Positions 24,342 through 35,736 of a stretch of 64,000 nt of DNA are shown here, piece after piece. The notes below the pieces were generated by a model. It saw only the letters and a program-made list of their open reading frames with translations. It did no database searches and was not told where the DNA came from. The position numbers were made by a program, and so were the translations under genes. The first letter of the stretch is position 1. The number at the start of each line of letters is the position of its first letter. The DNA comes from Haematobia irritans (Eukaryota > Arthropoda > Insecta > Diptera > Muscidae), in the NCBI RefSeq assembly GCF_050003625.1, contig NC_134398.1, positions 104,014,404 through 104,078,403 of the forward strand, given 5' to 3'.

Positions 24342-25037
24342 TTAACTTCTGAACCGCCGGGGAAAAGGATAGTGTCTACTTTTTACTGGCGCTGCATCTC
24401 GTGTATCGATTGTGTGCACTTCAGACTTAGTTCGGCCTAACCCCTTCCTAGAGTAGCACGGGAACTTCCCTTTAACAAAATCCAAGCGCTTCTGCTGGTA
24501 CTCTGATAGAGCGTGCATAGTTTTGTCATCCCTAGAGCCACCATCAACCTCATCGCAGAGACTAGCTGAGTTGGTGGAGAGGCTTTCGACATTAAGCAAC
24601 TGAAACAATTTCATGAAATCAACACCTAAGAACAGCTCGCGGCCCAAACTTGGTACCAAATAAAAGGTTACTGGATTGGATTTCCCATTGAAGGTTATCG
24701 TCGCCCGTACTCTACCGGTAATCCTATGTGGACTATTGTCTGCCGTCTTGATAAAAGAAAAGAAATCTTGTATCTCCAAGCCCGCTCTTCTAACAAATTC
24801 CAGACAATTCTTACCTAAACATGAAACGGTAGCGCCACTGTCCAACAGACCTTCTATTTCTTCGCCATTAACTTTGATTTTGGTATAGAATCGAGCATCT
24901 TCTCCCACGTACAGGGACGCCGCCGCAATTTCTTGGCGAATCTTTTTACGTTGCCGAAAACGCTCTCTGGCTCTTTTTATTTTCTTGGAAACTCCGAAGA
25001 TACGTTCCCTTGTTTCTGCATACTCTTTCATTCTCAC
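24342..25037 (-). pseudogene. Gypsy-2 aspartic protease and RT N-terminus
   Basis: A basic N-terminal stretch leads to the protease active site LLDSGATVSCLG (residues ~62-73) and the distal motif LFLGVDFMK. The start of RT follows (GLGRTKSEVHTI, APVKSRHYPF). The frame breaks at PFPRRFRS near 24342, where the conserved PxVQKLMYAELDR text continues in another frame. It then jumps over a deleted palm to 24319. Confidence 0.87.
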
Positions 25038-25099
25038 ATGTAAGGGCTTAAGCTCTCTAAGCTTCGGTTGTATGGTAGTCGAAGGTTGGTTGTTGAGTG

Positions 25100-25597
25100 C
25101 TAAAGGCAGGTGGTGGTAGGGCTATATCTACTGGTCCATTCATCTTTGATGCCTGCGATACATGTGCGACTATTCAAGATCTCCTGATGCATCTTCTTCA
25201 CTTCCTCTACGCTACGCATAAGTTGAGCTTGAGCCAATCCCAAGCTTGCTATCAATTGTTCCAAATTGCCGTGAGAATCTACCTCGTTTGTTGCCCTTCG
25301 GCTTTGTTCCTCCCTGTAATCACGCCTTATATTCTGAGCCGTAATGCTAGCAAAATCCGGAGAAACGATAGTGTTATTCAAGTCACAGGAGCTGAGCGAA
25401 ATATCACAGGGTACTGCCGGTGCTAGTGACGACATAGTCTCAGTAGCTGTCACCACGGCAGTAACAGCTGCTGCAGCCGTAGTCACTATTGCAACATTCC
25501 CATTGACGGGAATTCCTTCATCCGCAGCGGATGTTGCTATTCCCTCGACGTCATTCATATTGGATTGTAGCCTACTTCCGCTTCTTGTCAATACCAT
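25100..25597 (-). pseudogene. Gypsy-2 Gag N-terminal fragment
   Basis: The 165-residue frame begins MVLTRSGSRLQ, has an Ala/Thr/Val-rich region and then a helical segment (LEQLIASLGLAQAQLMRSVE). It stops after ~165 codons. No capsid core or zinc knuckle follows before the protease, so most of gag is deleted. Identity as Gag is from position between primer site and protease, not from a domain. Confidence 0.6.
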
Positions 25598-25619
25598 ACC
25601 ATCAAAATTAGCCTAGCCT

Positions 25620-26573
25620 AGGAGTGTTCGGTGTTCTCAACTTACTGATTCCTAGTTACTCCCTAATCGAAAAAAACACAACCCAAAAATAAAAATCAGT
25701 ACCTGAAAAAAAGGTAAATTTTGCGAGAAATGTAGGTAACACGTCACTTCTCCAAATACTACAAAATATATGATTGTAATAAAAATTCAAAGAAAAAAAA
25801 TGTGCCACAAAGGTACTAAATGTCTCAAAATATGATGTCAGTCAGGTCGGATCGAGGTTATAGATGATAGCAAACGAAAAGTTAAGATAAGTAATCCTGT
25901 CAAACCATACTTTGATGCATGACATAAACAACCTTTCAAGTCCCACAAATACCAGATCAGATATATACGTTTCCTTTTCCACCGCAAAGAAGGCTAAGTC
26001 CATAGCCAAGAGGCTAATAGAGCGTCGCAGCACAGATTCTGCTTCTTACCCCTATGATCCCCATGCCTATGATTCACTTCTTCACAGATGAACCAACTCA
26101 ATCTAACTATGTAATATTACAGTTGCTAATCCCTTCGGTAGTAGCAATTAAACTCACTATCCATACCCATGATATCTAAGACTTACCACCGCGGAGATTA
26201 AACCTTGTCGAAAACAGTCAGTTTCTTATCGTATATCCCCTACAAACTGCCTCTCAATACCTAACCTCTGTCCTAGCGATTGGGCCAAATTCGTAAAAGA
26301 TAACGATATCTTCACTGCCAACTAATTCTATTGACTCTACTCTACATTTACCGTAGTCAAACAATCCCTGGCTCCTATTGCAAAACTATAAGTCCATGTG
26401 AAAGCCGACACACTTGTGCCAACAAGCGCCAAAAATTGTCCAGCCGCTACTGTATTTACCCCCCCAATAAGTGAACACGGTGAGAACTTCCCAATTCCCT
26501 TTCCCACCGGACCTACTCTATTGCCAGGGATAAAATATGTTACTATGGGTGTGACAACCAAAATCCCTTCCAG
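25620..26573. other. Gypsy-2 5' leader, no ORF recognised
   Basis: This is the untranslated leader between the primer-binding site and gag on the minus strand; no convincing reading frame. Confidence 0.5.
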
Positions 26574-26591
26574 GCCCCACGTTGGGCGCCA
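26574..26591 (-). promoter_or_regulatory. Gypsy-2 primer-binding site, tRNA-Lys type
   Basis: Three bases inside the 5' LTR the minus strand reads TGGCGCCCAACGTGGGGC. It begins with TGG, complementary to CCA of a tRNA, and is the well-known tRNA-Lys(1,2)-type primer site. Confidence 0.85.
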
Positions 26592-26594
26592 TTC

Positions 26595-28399
26595 TGTACT
26601 GTTCCGGTCCAAGACAAAAACTTCTAATATATATATCAATTTGCGTGTTACCAATCCAAGTGTCTGGCATGATGGCGTTACTCTCGGCTAAACTCGTCGG
26701 ATGGGTAGGTTCCTTTGGTGGTAACGACGAATGAACAGTACGAGAAAACAATATCTCATAAACATGCCAGGAAAATAGAATATTGTAAAAAAATACGAGC
26801 TGTCAAGGATTCTGATGTTGGATATAAACAAAAAAAACAAGACGATAACGCTGATCTGGTATCCCACCGGGACATGAAACATCCCCGGCAGATGCTAAGC
26901 CGGTTCTATTACCCACCCATAGGAAATGAATTCCTCCATGGCAGTTCACATTTCTACTGCCCCATACCTACCTTTTTGTTTGCTATCACCCCCTAATCCG
27001 ACCTCCTACTTCCTAATTTTGTCCATTAAAATTCAATATTTCTCATTCCAATACAATAGGTCACAGAAAATTCTGGCTTTATTTCTTAACGTTAAAGTTA
27101 AACGAATGGATCGTATGGAAATATACAAAAATTCATAAAAAAATTGTATCTCTATAAAATATATAGTAAAAATACTAATTACAAAAAAAATAGAAGTCTC
27201 ATCTTGTTGACGTGTTCGAATTCGATATGATTATACAATTAAATGTAACAAGAAAAAAATGTTAAAATTTCTCAAAAGGCAGATATGACCACATTAATGT
27301 TTCCTTCGCCCAAGATTAAAGACAAAACGTAGTTCTTCGGTATTGCGCCACTTTAGTATGTCCGTCCGAATGTAAAATGTTATCTGTTTTGTAAATGTAT
27401 TTGTCTCTATTTCGATTATATTGGGGATATTTTTTTGTCTTCTTTTATTAAAGCTGTAATTCTAATAGGTTTTAGTTTCTTTTAAATGATTTTTTTTTTT
27501 TAATTTGTTTTTCTCTTCCTTTTTTTGTGTGTGTTTTTATTTTTTTTATTAGGGGCAACATTGAACTACCAAATTGGGCTAAAGATTGCCATTTTGAGAT
27601 TCCCTAAGCCTAGGTTGTGCACAGACCCTACTCAAGAAATGCAACTGTCTTCAATTTCAGTTGATTGTAATGTAAATATAAAATATTCAATGTTTTCCCT
27701 ATTAGTGTATTAACGAACGATTTCTTCTCTTTCTTTCAAGATACCCTCAATATTGGCAAAGTCACGTGTGGAGTTCAGATAAGGTAAGAGTCTATCAGTC
27801 AGTGCGTTCGTCTGTCTTGTGGTCCGGAATACCTGGTGGCCAAGTGGTTTGGTTGGTTCGCTTGGATATTGCTGGGATGTATGTGGTGAGTAGCCAGAAT
27901 GTCTTCAATTAAGGGGGCTGGTTGTAAATGATGGACGATGGTGAAATACCGCCAATGCGGATATAACTTCCCCACGTGAAAGCCGAGAGCCAATGGTTTT
28001 CAATCCGCTGTAATCCCAATAGGCTTTTGTCTTTATAGTGGATGTCTTCCCAACAGAAGAACCAAAAAAAAAAAACGATTCCTTCTTATTGGCAGTATTA
28101 TTTTTTTCTCCTCTCAATTTTCTCTTTGCGCGGATTTTATATGGACCCAATAAACAAGTTTTGAAAACTTTCGATCGATAGAGGTTATCGCTCGTAGGTC
28201 GAAAAAAGGAAAAGACCAAACTTTTTGTCCACTTTTCTGTCATCCCCCCATGGGCCGCCATTTCCCCGTACATCTGTCAGGATGACAGCAAAGATGTCAC
28301 GTACCTCCTATAGTTTGAGAAATATTGCCATAAATAAATTTCATCCATCCTCACTCCTCATTGACCACTAGATGGCGCTGGGTATAGCCGCACGCGACA
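26595..28399 (-). repeat. Gypsy-2 5' LTR (1805 bp)
   Basis: It is collinear with 17591-19398; same TGT...ACA ends. Differences are single substitutions and small indels (for example in the A-run near 28070 and a 2-base change near 26872). Confidence 0.93.
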
Positions 28400-29989
28400 A
28401 TTCCTTCCATTATCGGAAACCACCCTGTGGGGTAGCCTCCGCCTCCCGACGAATCGTGTAAATGCAGCCTCAAAGGCTAGAGACGATAATTCTGAACAGG
28501 GTTCTAAGTGGATAGCCTTTATGGTGAAACAAACGAAAATTGAAACGTAACTTTTTATTATCGGAGCTCTTTTTAACGTGGAACTTTTCAACTCAAACGG
28601 CCCATCGAAATCGACGCCTGTGATATTAAAAGGAGGGGATTGTTCACATCGTACAGATGGAAGGGGAGCCATTATCTGACTACAAGACTTTTGTTTAAAT
28701 ATAACAAACGTTCGGCATTTATGAATTATATCCTTCACTCCCGGTTTTAAACGGGATATATAAAATTCAGTCTGTACCATACTGCACATAAGTGTACAAT
28801 CGGCATGAGCTAATAATTGATGCAAATTCAATAAATATAAGTGACTGAAACGCGAATTCCACGAAAGGATAATAGGAAATCGCTCGTTGTACGGCAGAGA
28901 CGAATCGGCGAGTCTTCCATTAACTCGCATTATATTTTCATGAGAAAGAAATGGATTCAAACATTTTGATTGGCTTTTATCATTAATTGGATTCGATGCA
29001 AGAAGATTAGAATATTCATCAGGGTAACACTTCTTTTGCGATAATTTAATTAAACGTGATTTAACAAATGTAACTTCTTTATGTGTAAGAAATGGATTCG
29101 AAATGTTTATTGTCGATCTCCGTCGACTCAGGCAATTGTTATAAAAACGAAACATATAGGATATAACACGCAATGCGCGATTGTAAGATGAAAATCTTAG
29201 TAAAATATCAGTATCCTCTAGCAGCCTCAAAGGCTAGAAACGATAATTCTGAACAGGGTTCTAAGTGGATAACCTTTGTGGTGAAACAAACGAAAATTGA
29301 AACGTAGCTTTTTATTATCGGAGCTCTTTTTAACGTGGAACTTTGCAACTCAAAAGGCCCATCGAAATCGACGCCTGTGATATTAAAAGTAGGGAATAGT
29401 TCATATCGTACAGATGGAAGGGGAGCCATTATCTGACTACAAGACTTTTGTTTAAATATAACACACGTTCGGAATTTATGAATTATATCCTTCACTCCTG
29501 GTTTTAAACGGGATATATAAAATTCAGTCTGTACCATACTGCACATAAGTGTACAATCGGCATGAGCTAATAATTGATGCAAATTCAATAAATATATGTG
29601 ACTGAAACGCGAATTCCACGAAAGGATAATAGGAAATCGCTCGTTGTACGGCAGAGACGAATCGGCGAGTCTTCCAATAACTCGCATTATATTTTCATGA
29701 GAAAGAAATGGATTCAAACATTTTAATTGGCTTTTATCATTAATTGGTTTCGATGCAATAAGATTAGATATTCATAAGGGTAACACTTCTTTTGCGATAA
29801 TGTAATTAAACGTGATTTAACAAATGTAACTTCTTTATGTGTAAGAAATGGATTCGAAATGTTTATTGTCGATCTCCGTCGACTCAGGCAATTGTTATAA
29901 AAACGAAACATGTAGGATATAACACGCAATGCGCGATTGTAAGATGAAAATCTTAGTAAAATATCAGTATCCTTAGTTGTCCCATGATA
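28400..29989 (-). pseudogene. BEL-1 integrase N-terminal half, with ~757-bp tandem duplication
   Basis: Reading leftward from 29989, TTKDTDILLRFSSYNR begins the integrase N-terminal part. The HHCC-type region follows (LLNLHQLLAHADCTLM...), then the catalytic core with ITGVDFDGPF (first Asp) and RVVSDNGRN (second Asp) at 28400. The segment 28464-29220 is a near-identical tandem copy of 29221-29977. The Gypsy-2 TSD falls within the NGRNF motif. A frameshift near 29755 is visible in the right unit only. Confidence 0.85.
28464..29977. repeat. Tandem duplication, two ~757-bp units, in BEL-1
   Basis: Both units start gcagcctcaaaggctag (28464 and 29221). They differ at scattered positions, which shows some divergence since duplication. 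Confidence 0.88.
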
Positions 29990-30814
29990 CACCAATAGAA
30001 AAATTATTCCATACGTGCTCAAATCGATACCGTACGTTATTGATAGTTCGCCAACCCCGTATGGTACAATATCGATACCGAACGGTACAAGCGGTACGCA
30101 AAGCATGAAAGTACCATATGGTTTTATGAAATTACCAATACGGTATTGAAAATAATACCTAAGCGGTATTAATATTTATAACATAAAGGTATTGATGTAT
30201 AAACAGTGTGATATTACCAAATAATACCAAGACGGTATTGGGTTTAATACAAACCCCGAATTTATTAATATGTTAGTTTAATAAAACACACGCAATAAAG
30301 AAATGTTTTTAAATGAATTTAATATATAAAATACATACATATACCTCATTTTTTCAACTTATAATTTTCTAAAAGTCATTCTCAAGTTATTCTCTAAATT
30401 CTTTGACCCATCGCAGGTATTTCATGCCTCAAGTTGTTTGCTGTGAGATTTGGAAAGCTTTTGTATGTCTCTTACACATCTAATGAGAGAAAACGGCCGA
30501 ATTAAAAAAAAAAAAATAATGCTAAAACATATTAGACTTACCAATACTTCACAAATTTAGTTTTTTGGTCGTCACGTTTTCCAAGAAATATGTAATTTAC
30601 TCGCCTACTTACTTTATGTGAAGAAAATAAACTACCAAGGCGACCAATTAGTTTTTAGCAACGGCGACATAACACATGTTATGGGGATGTGATACCATAA
30701 TAATACCGGATGTAAATGGTTTGATATAATGTGGTATCGAAATTGAAAGGTAACGTGAACTAAACTATTAATACCAAACGATAATGGCCACGTACCGCCT
30801 TTTTTCTACCAGTG
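29990..30814. mobile_element. 825-bp CAC-ended element with TA TSD
   Basis: The left end is CACCAATAGAAAAATT and the reverse complement of the right end is CACTGGTAGAAAAAAGG. TA duplicates at 29988-29989 and 30815-30816. Discounting the element and one TA leaves BEL-1 pol open across the junction (VNVQTY to HGTTKDTD). The interior holds many ataccgtacg/cggtattg motifs, AT-rich filler and no ORF. The CAC-(T/C)-x-x-TAGAAAAA terminus resembles CACTGTTAGAAAAA of the CAC family. Confidence 0.82.
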
Positions 30815-30816
30815 TA

Positions 30817-31466
30817 TGTTTGCACATTTACACGCTTTCCCAATTCTGGAACAACCAATGGATCTTGAGGTCGGCAGCCTCTAGTACCGAGATCTGCTGG
30901 ATTATCATGAGTTGGGACATGTCGCCAATTGCTACCAGGAACTAACTCGTGAATTTGTGAGGTCCTATTCGCAATGTACGTCTCCCAGGACCAAAGTGGT
31001 TTCGAAAGCCAACAAAGGACAATTGAAGAATCAGTCCATAGAGTAATGGAGTTTATTTTGAAATCGAAAGTCGAAGTAACATAATTGACGAGTTTAGCTA
31101 ACAGAAATGCACCATTAAGTTCCAATCTTGGCAAACATACAGGTTTGAGAGGGGCGACTTTACTCTTCGCGACAAGTAAATTAGAAAACACAACTGACTT
31201 ATCAATTTGGCATCGCAAATAAACACAGGCACAATATGCCGCTTGAGACGAATCTGAAAACCCGCGAATTTCTAAAATATCAGTTGGACAAAATTGAATC
31301 CATCTTGGTATGGAGATAGAATTAATATGAGGGAAATCAAATACGAGCCTATTTCAAGTCGATTGTGATTCTGGACCAAGATTGTCATCCCATCCAATTC
31401 CTTCTAGCCACAATTGTTGCATTAATATTTTCATTGCTTTAATATATTTCGATACAACCCAGCAAA
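30817..31466 (-). pseudogene. BEL-1 connection and RNase H
   Basis: The minus frame reads AMKILMQQLWLEGIGWDD, RGFSDSSQAAYCACVYLR, AKSKVAPLKPVCLPRLELNG, TLWTDSSIVLCWLSK and WRHVPTHDNPADLGTRG, in standard BEL/Pao order. D and E residues of RNase H are visible in GFSD, RLELNG and LWTDS. There is an in-frame stop near 31353. The text is cut at ~31466 by an inserted repeat and resumes at ~35440. Confidence 0.88.
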
Positions 31467-31828
31467 AACTCCTATTACCAGGTATGAGTACAAGTATGCC
31501 TATATATCAGCAGTAATACTTTTACACGGGCATGACATTGGAGGAAAGTACTTCCGTGCAAGCATACCAGAAGTCGAAAAATAAGTACTTCTTCGCAAGC
31601 ATACCAGCTCTCCAAAAATAATATCTTTACCATAAATATACCCAAAAAAGTGCGAACTCACCCCTGTTGTTTTGTAATCCAACTAACTATACCACGCTCC
31701 ACGACATGGATATATTCAATGGTGTTATTTTGTAATATAACTTATGTACTATACAACTTTATAAAACAAAGGTATATTTTATTGGCAAGTTTTTTCTGAA
31801 ATGTAATTTGCATTACTTATCGCTACTA
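31467..31828. repeat. Insert in BEL-1, left part (CCCAGCAAAAACT end)
   Basis: It begins cccagcaaaaactcctatta; the far end at ~35440 is the inverse (agttttcgctggg). It contains direct repeats of agtacttc-cgcaagcataccag near 31545-31605. It is interrupted by copy C at 31829. No gene. Confidence 0.5.
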
Positions 31829-32139
31829 CACCCTCAAAAAAAATCGCTTCTTTAACATATGTTCCAAACATATTTTGCAGGAAGCACATATATTATTGGA
31901 TACTGCCGAAACATTAATATGTTTGTTTTATGTGAACATATTATATGTTTGGAAGCATTTTGAGCCAAAAATATTATATGCTTGGAAGAATTTTTTCCAA
32001 ACACGATTGTGCTCATTCCCTAACATACTCGTAATTTTCACTTCCACGAAATTTATTAGTTCTTGGCACCTTTTTCTGTAATACAAATAATGTTGAAGAA
32101 AATATTCACTTTTATAATTTTTTTTTAAATTTTACCTTT

Positions 32140-32209
32140 CGCCTGCCCGGAGAATCGAACCGAGGACCATACCGTTTGTAAGCCAACACACTATCCACTG
32201 GGCTACGTA
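32140..32209 (-). other. tRNA-like module 2 of copy C
   Basis: It is the same tRNA-like text as 9058-9127 with a few substitutions; B-box-like GGTTCGATTCT kept. Confidence 0.55.
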
Positions 32210-32330
32210 ACTGTTATAGTCACCATTAGATAATTATCGTTATAAGTTACATTTATATAGCATAGTTTGCAGCGCCCACGAGCCCATGCAAACATAACAT
32301 TATTTAACAGAAACATACAATTGTTTGCCA

Positions 32331-32397
32331 CGTGGAGCAGTGGTTAGCATGTCTGCCTTATATGCAAAGGGTCGTGGGTTCAATCCCTGCTCCGACC
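32331..32397 (+). other. tRNA-like module 1 of copy C
   Basis: It is the same as 9249-9315; the anticodon loop is altered (cttatat) but B-box GGGTTCAATCCC is intact. Confidence 0.55.
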
Positions 32398-33446
32398 GAA
32401 ACTTTGTTTATTTACACATGTATATTTATACTATATTAAATTTTTATAATGAAACTTCGAAATGTGGGTTATTAAAGATTTATAGTCAGTAACAGTGCTT
32501 GATATAAACGAAATTGACTGATTTTTGGATAAAATATTATTTTTTTTGCAAAAATAACAATTTTGTAACAAAAAACTGTTTTTGGTACAAAACTTTAAAA
32601 TTTGGAAGGAATTCAAAAACTCTAACAAAAGAAGAATGTGGAGTCGAGTATAAACATACATAAATAATTTTATAATATAAACATACATTTATTTAGGCGT
32701 GAACAGTTTTTACTAGCATTTAACGCCATCGCTCTAAAATGCCTTTTATTTTTCTTTAATAATTAATTTTAAAGAAAATAAACTTTTTAAATTGTTTTAG
32801 CTGTAAAACTCGAACTTAATGCCCGCTTTTATATTTGATGGTGTCCGTCAACTCCTCGTGGACTACTTATTAATAAAGAGAAACTAAACATTGCTTTTAT
32901 ACATTTTACTGTGTATTTTTTCACTATTTCCTCCTTATTTCATTTTACTGTCCCAACACTAAAAAGAGTATAGTGCCCTTTCGTTATTTTTATGAAGACC
33001 CCTGATTTCTTTTAACGAACCAAGAAAAAAATTGTGCCCATAATGCCAAAATGATAAACAAAACACATGTCCACACATACATAAAATGCTGCTCTCAACG
33101 CGAAAACATATGCTGTTTGTTTTTCAAATGTCTATTCTCTTGGTTCCATCTCTATTTCTTTCTCTAACTCTCTCTGTCGCTTTGAATAAAATATCACAAC
33201 ATATGTATGTTTAGTCGAAATTTGTAAATTTATATATGTTTGCATTCACACATATGATTTTTATGAAACATTCATGCCCCAAACATAATATATTCTAACA
33301 TATTAACATAGATGTCCCAAACATTTAGTGTTAGTTTAGGAACATTACATGTTCGCACTTACATATATTGTGTTTTTTGAAATTGTGCCCGAAACACATT
33401 TTGTTTATATCGGAACATATGAAAAACATATTTTTCTAACAGTGTA

Positions 33447-33562
33447 TTAACGGTGCCCACTGTAGAGCCGAACCCGGACCTCAAGATATGATTTTGATTA
33501 CCGGTATTAATAGAAAGAATCACTTTTTGCCTACCCAGGTAAGTTATTATTTTTAAATCCCA
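33447..33562. repeat. Short repeat remnant between copies C and D
   Basis: It contains gattaccggtattaatagaaagaatcac and tacccaggtaag, which match 35387-35432 imperfectly. It is part of the insert whose ends are at 31467 and ~35440. Confidence 0.5.
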
Positions 33563-33869
33563 CACCCTCAAAAAAAATCGCTTCTTTAACATATGTTCCA
33601 AACATATTTTGCAGGAAGCACATATATTATTGCATACTGCCGAAACATTAATATGTTTGTTTTATGTGAACATATTATATGTTTGAAAGCATTTTGAGCC
33701 AAAAATATTATATGCTTGGAAGACTTTTTCCCAAACACGATTGTGCATTCCCTAACATACTCGTAATTTTCACTTCCACGAAATTTTTTAGTTATTGGCA
33801 CCTTTCTCTGTAATACAAATAATGTTGAAGAAATTATTCACTTTTATAAATTTTTTAAATTTTACCTTT

Positions 33870-33939
33870 CGCCTGCACGGAGAATCGAACCGAGGACCAT
33901 ACAGTTTGTAAGCCAACACACTATCCACTGGGCTACGTA
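33870..33939 (-). other. tRNA-like module 2 of copy D
   Basis: It is the same module as 9058-9127, with B-box-like GGTTCGATTCT. Confidence 0.55.
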
Positions 33940-34060
33940 GCTGTTATAGTCACCAGTAGATAATTATCGTTTTAAGTTACATTTATATAGCATAGTTTGC
34001 AGCGCCCACGAGCCTATGCAAACATAACATTATTTAACAGAAACATACATTTGTTTGCCA

Positions 34061-34127
34061 CGTGGAGCAGTGGTTAGCATGTCTGCCTTGCATGCAAAGG
34101 GTCGTGGGTTCAATCCCTGCTCCGACC
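34061..34127 (+). other. tRNA-like module 1 of copy D
   Basis: It is the same module as 9249-9315, with anticodon-loop TGC and B-box GGGTTCAATCCC. Confidence 0.6.
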
Positions 34128-35440
34128 GAACATTTTGTTTTGTTTTTTTTTTTTTTTAATTTAACATTTATATTTATACTATATTATTTTTTTTTAATGA
34201 AACTTCGAAATGTGCGTTATTAAAGATTTATAGTCAGTAACAGTGCTTGATATAAACGAAATTGACTGATTTTTGGATAAAATATTATTTTTTTGCAAAA
34301 ATAACAATCTTGTAATAAAAAACTGTTTTTGTACAAAACTTTAAAATTTGGAAGGAATTCAAAAACTAACAAAAGAAGAACGTGGAGTCGAGTATAAACA
34401 TACATACATAATTTTATAATATAAACATAAATTTATTTAGGAGTGAACAGTTTTTTACTAGCATTTAACACCATCGCTCTAAAATTCCTTTTATTTTTCT
34501 TTAATAATTCATTTTAAAGAAAATAAACTTTTTAAATTGTTTTAGCTGTAAAACTCGAACTTAATGCCCGCTTTTATATTTGATGGTGTCCGTCAACTCC
34601 TCGTGGACTACTTTTTAATAAAGAGGAACTAAAGTTTGTTTTTTTACATTTTACTGTGTAATTTTTCACTATTTCCTCCTTATTTCATTTTACTGTCCCA
34701 ACTCTAAAAAGAGTATAGTGCCCTTTCGTTATTTTTATGAAGACCCCTGATTTCTTTTAAAGAACCAAGAAAAAAATTGTGCCCATAATGCCAAAATGAT
34801 AAACAAAACACATGTCCACACATACATAAAATGCTGCTCTCAAGGCGAAAACATAAGCTGTTTGTTTTTCAAATGTCTATTCTCTTGGTTCAGAATGTAT
34901 ATTCTCTTTATTCAAATTAAATAATATTTAGACTTAAACATATCAAATTTTTGGCCTTATCATAAAACAGTTTTCCGAAACAACATACAAGCGGTTTCAC
35001 AGAAATTGTTCTTTTTTGACTCTTTTGCTGTGTTATATTGATATCTTTCGTTAACTCTCCCGGTTTCCATCTCTATTTCTCTCTATACTCTCTCTGTCGC
35101 TTTGAATAAAATATCACAACATATGTATGTTTAGTCGAAATTTGTAAATTTATATATGTTTGTATTCACACATATGAGTTTTATGAAACATTCATGCCCC
35201 AAACATAATATTTTCTAACATATTAACATAGATGTCCCAAACATTTAGTGTTAGTTTAGGAACATTACATGTTCGCACTTAAATATATTGTGGTTTAAAA
35301 TCGTGCCCGAAACACATTTTGTTTATATCGGAACATATGAAAAACATATTTTTCTAACAGTGCAGGTAATACTGCAAGTAGTAACTTTTTGATTACCGGT
35401 ATTACTGAAAGAATCACTAGTGCTTACCCAGTTTTCGCTG

Positions 35441-35736
35441 GGAACCATTCTTTTCGTCATAGTTTGTTCAGATTGTATTGGGTTTATTGAGTAAGTAAAC
35501 GAATCGGACAACGCGCTCCACTTTATACCCAAGGTTTTCGTAGAAATTGATTCGTGGAAACGAAAAACTCGGAATCGTATAAATCTTGAGAAGGGATATG
35601 AGCGAGTAATTGTGGATCATTAGTTTTGATCTTTTTCAGAGGAAACCCCGCATTCCTTAAAATATCAACAAGATCGTTCTGAGCCTTCAATGCTTCCTGA
35701 ATAGAAAACCCGTCCGATAAAATGTCGTCAACATAT
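35441..35736 (-). pseudogene. BEL-1 reverse transcriptase, palm after YVDD
   Basis: The minus strand starts at the tyrosine codon of YVDDILSDGFSIQEAL, the BEL/Pao RT active site. NDLVDILRNAGFPLKKIKTN and TKRMV follow. The Gypsy-1 TSD (atat) lies across the Tyr codon of YVDD, so that insertion cuts the RT active site. A frameshift is present near 35525. Confidence 0.85.

Larger units (their letters stand above)
17591..28399 (-). mobile_element. Gypsy-2: complete-length LTR retrotransposon with internal deletions
   Basis: Two ~1.8-kb LTRs flank a 7.2-kb interior on the minus strand. A 4-bp TSD attc lies at 17587-17590 and 28400-28403, and the flanks join to give the uninterrupted BEL-1 site found at 15940 (aatgaaattccttccatt). 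Order on the minus strand: LTR, tRNA-Lys-type primer site, gag fragment, protease, RT/RNase H, integrase, ~2.9 kb without recognised ORF, LTR. The gag core and the RT palm are missing, so it cannot be autonomous. The LTRs are near identical, suggesting a recent insertion. Confidence 0.9.
31829..33444 (-). mobile_element. CAC-family DNA element, copy C (1616 bp, internal deletion)
   Basis: Same ends as copy B (CACCCTCAAAAAAAATCGC ... TTTCTAACAGTG). The TSD is TA (31827-31828 and 33445-33446). It lacks about 180 bp relative to B and D after ctattctcttggttcc near 33145. Confidence 0.85.
33563..35362 (-). mobile_element. CAC-family DNA element, copy D (1800 bp)
   Basis: CACCCTC and CAGTG ends as in copy B; 2-bp TSD is CA (33561-33562 and 35363-35364). 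It is full length and highly similar to copy B along its length. Confidence 0.87.

Noticed and set aside
6604..34127. True tRNA genes in the CAC-family copies
   Set aside because: A- and B-box text is good but acceptor stems do not pair and anticodon stems have mismatches; they are recorded as tRNA-like modules.
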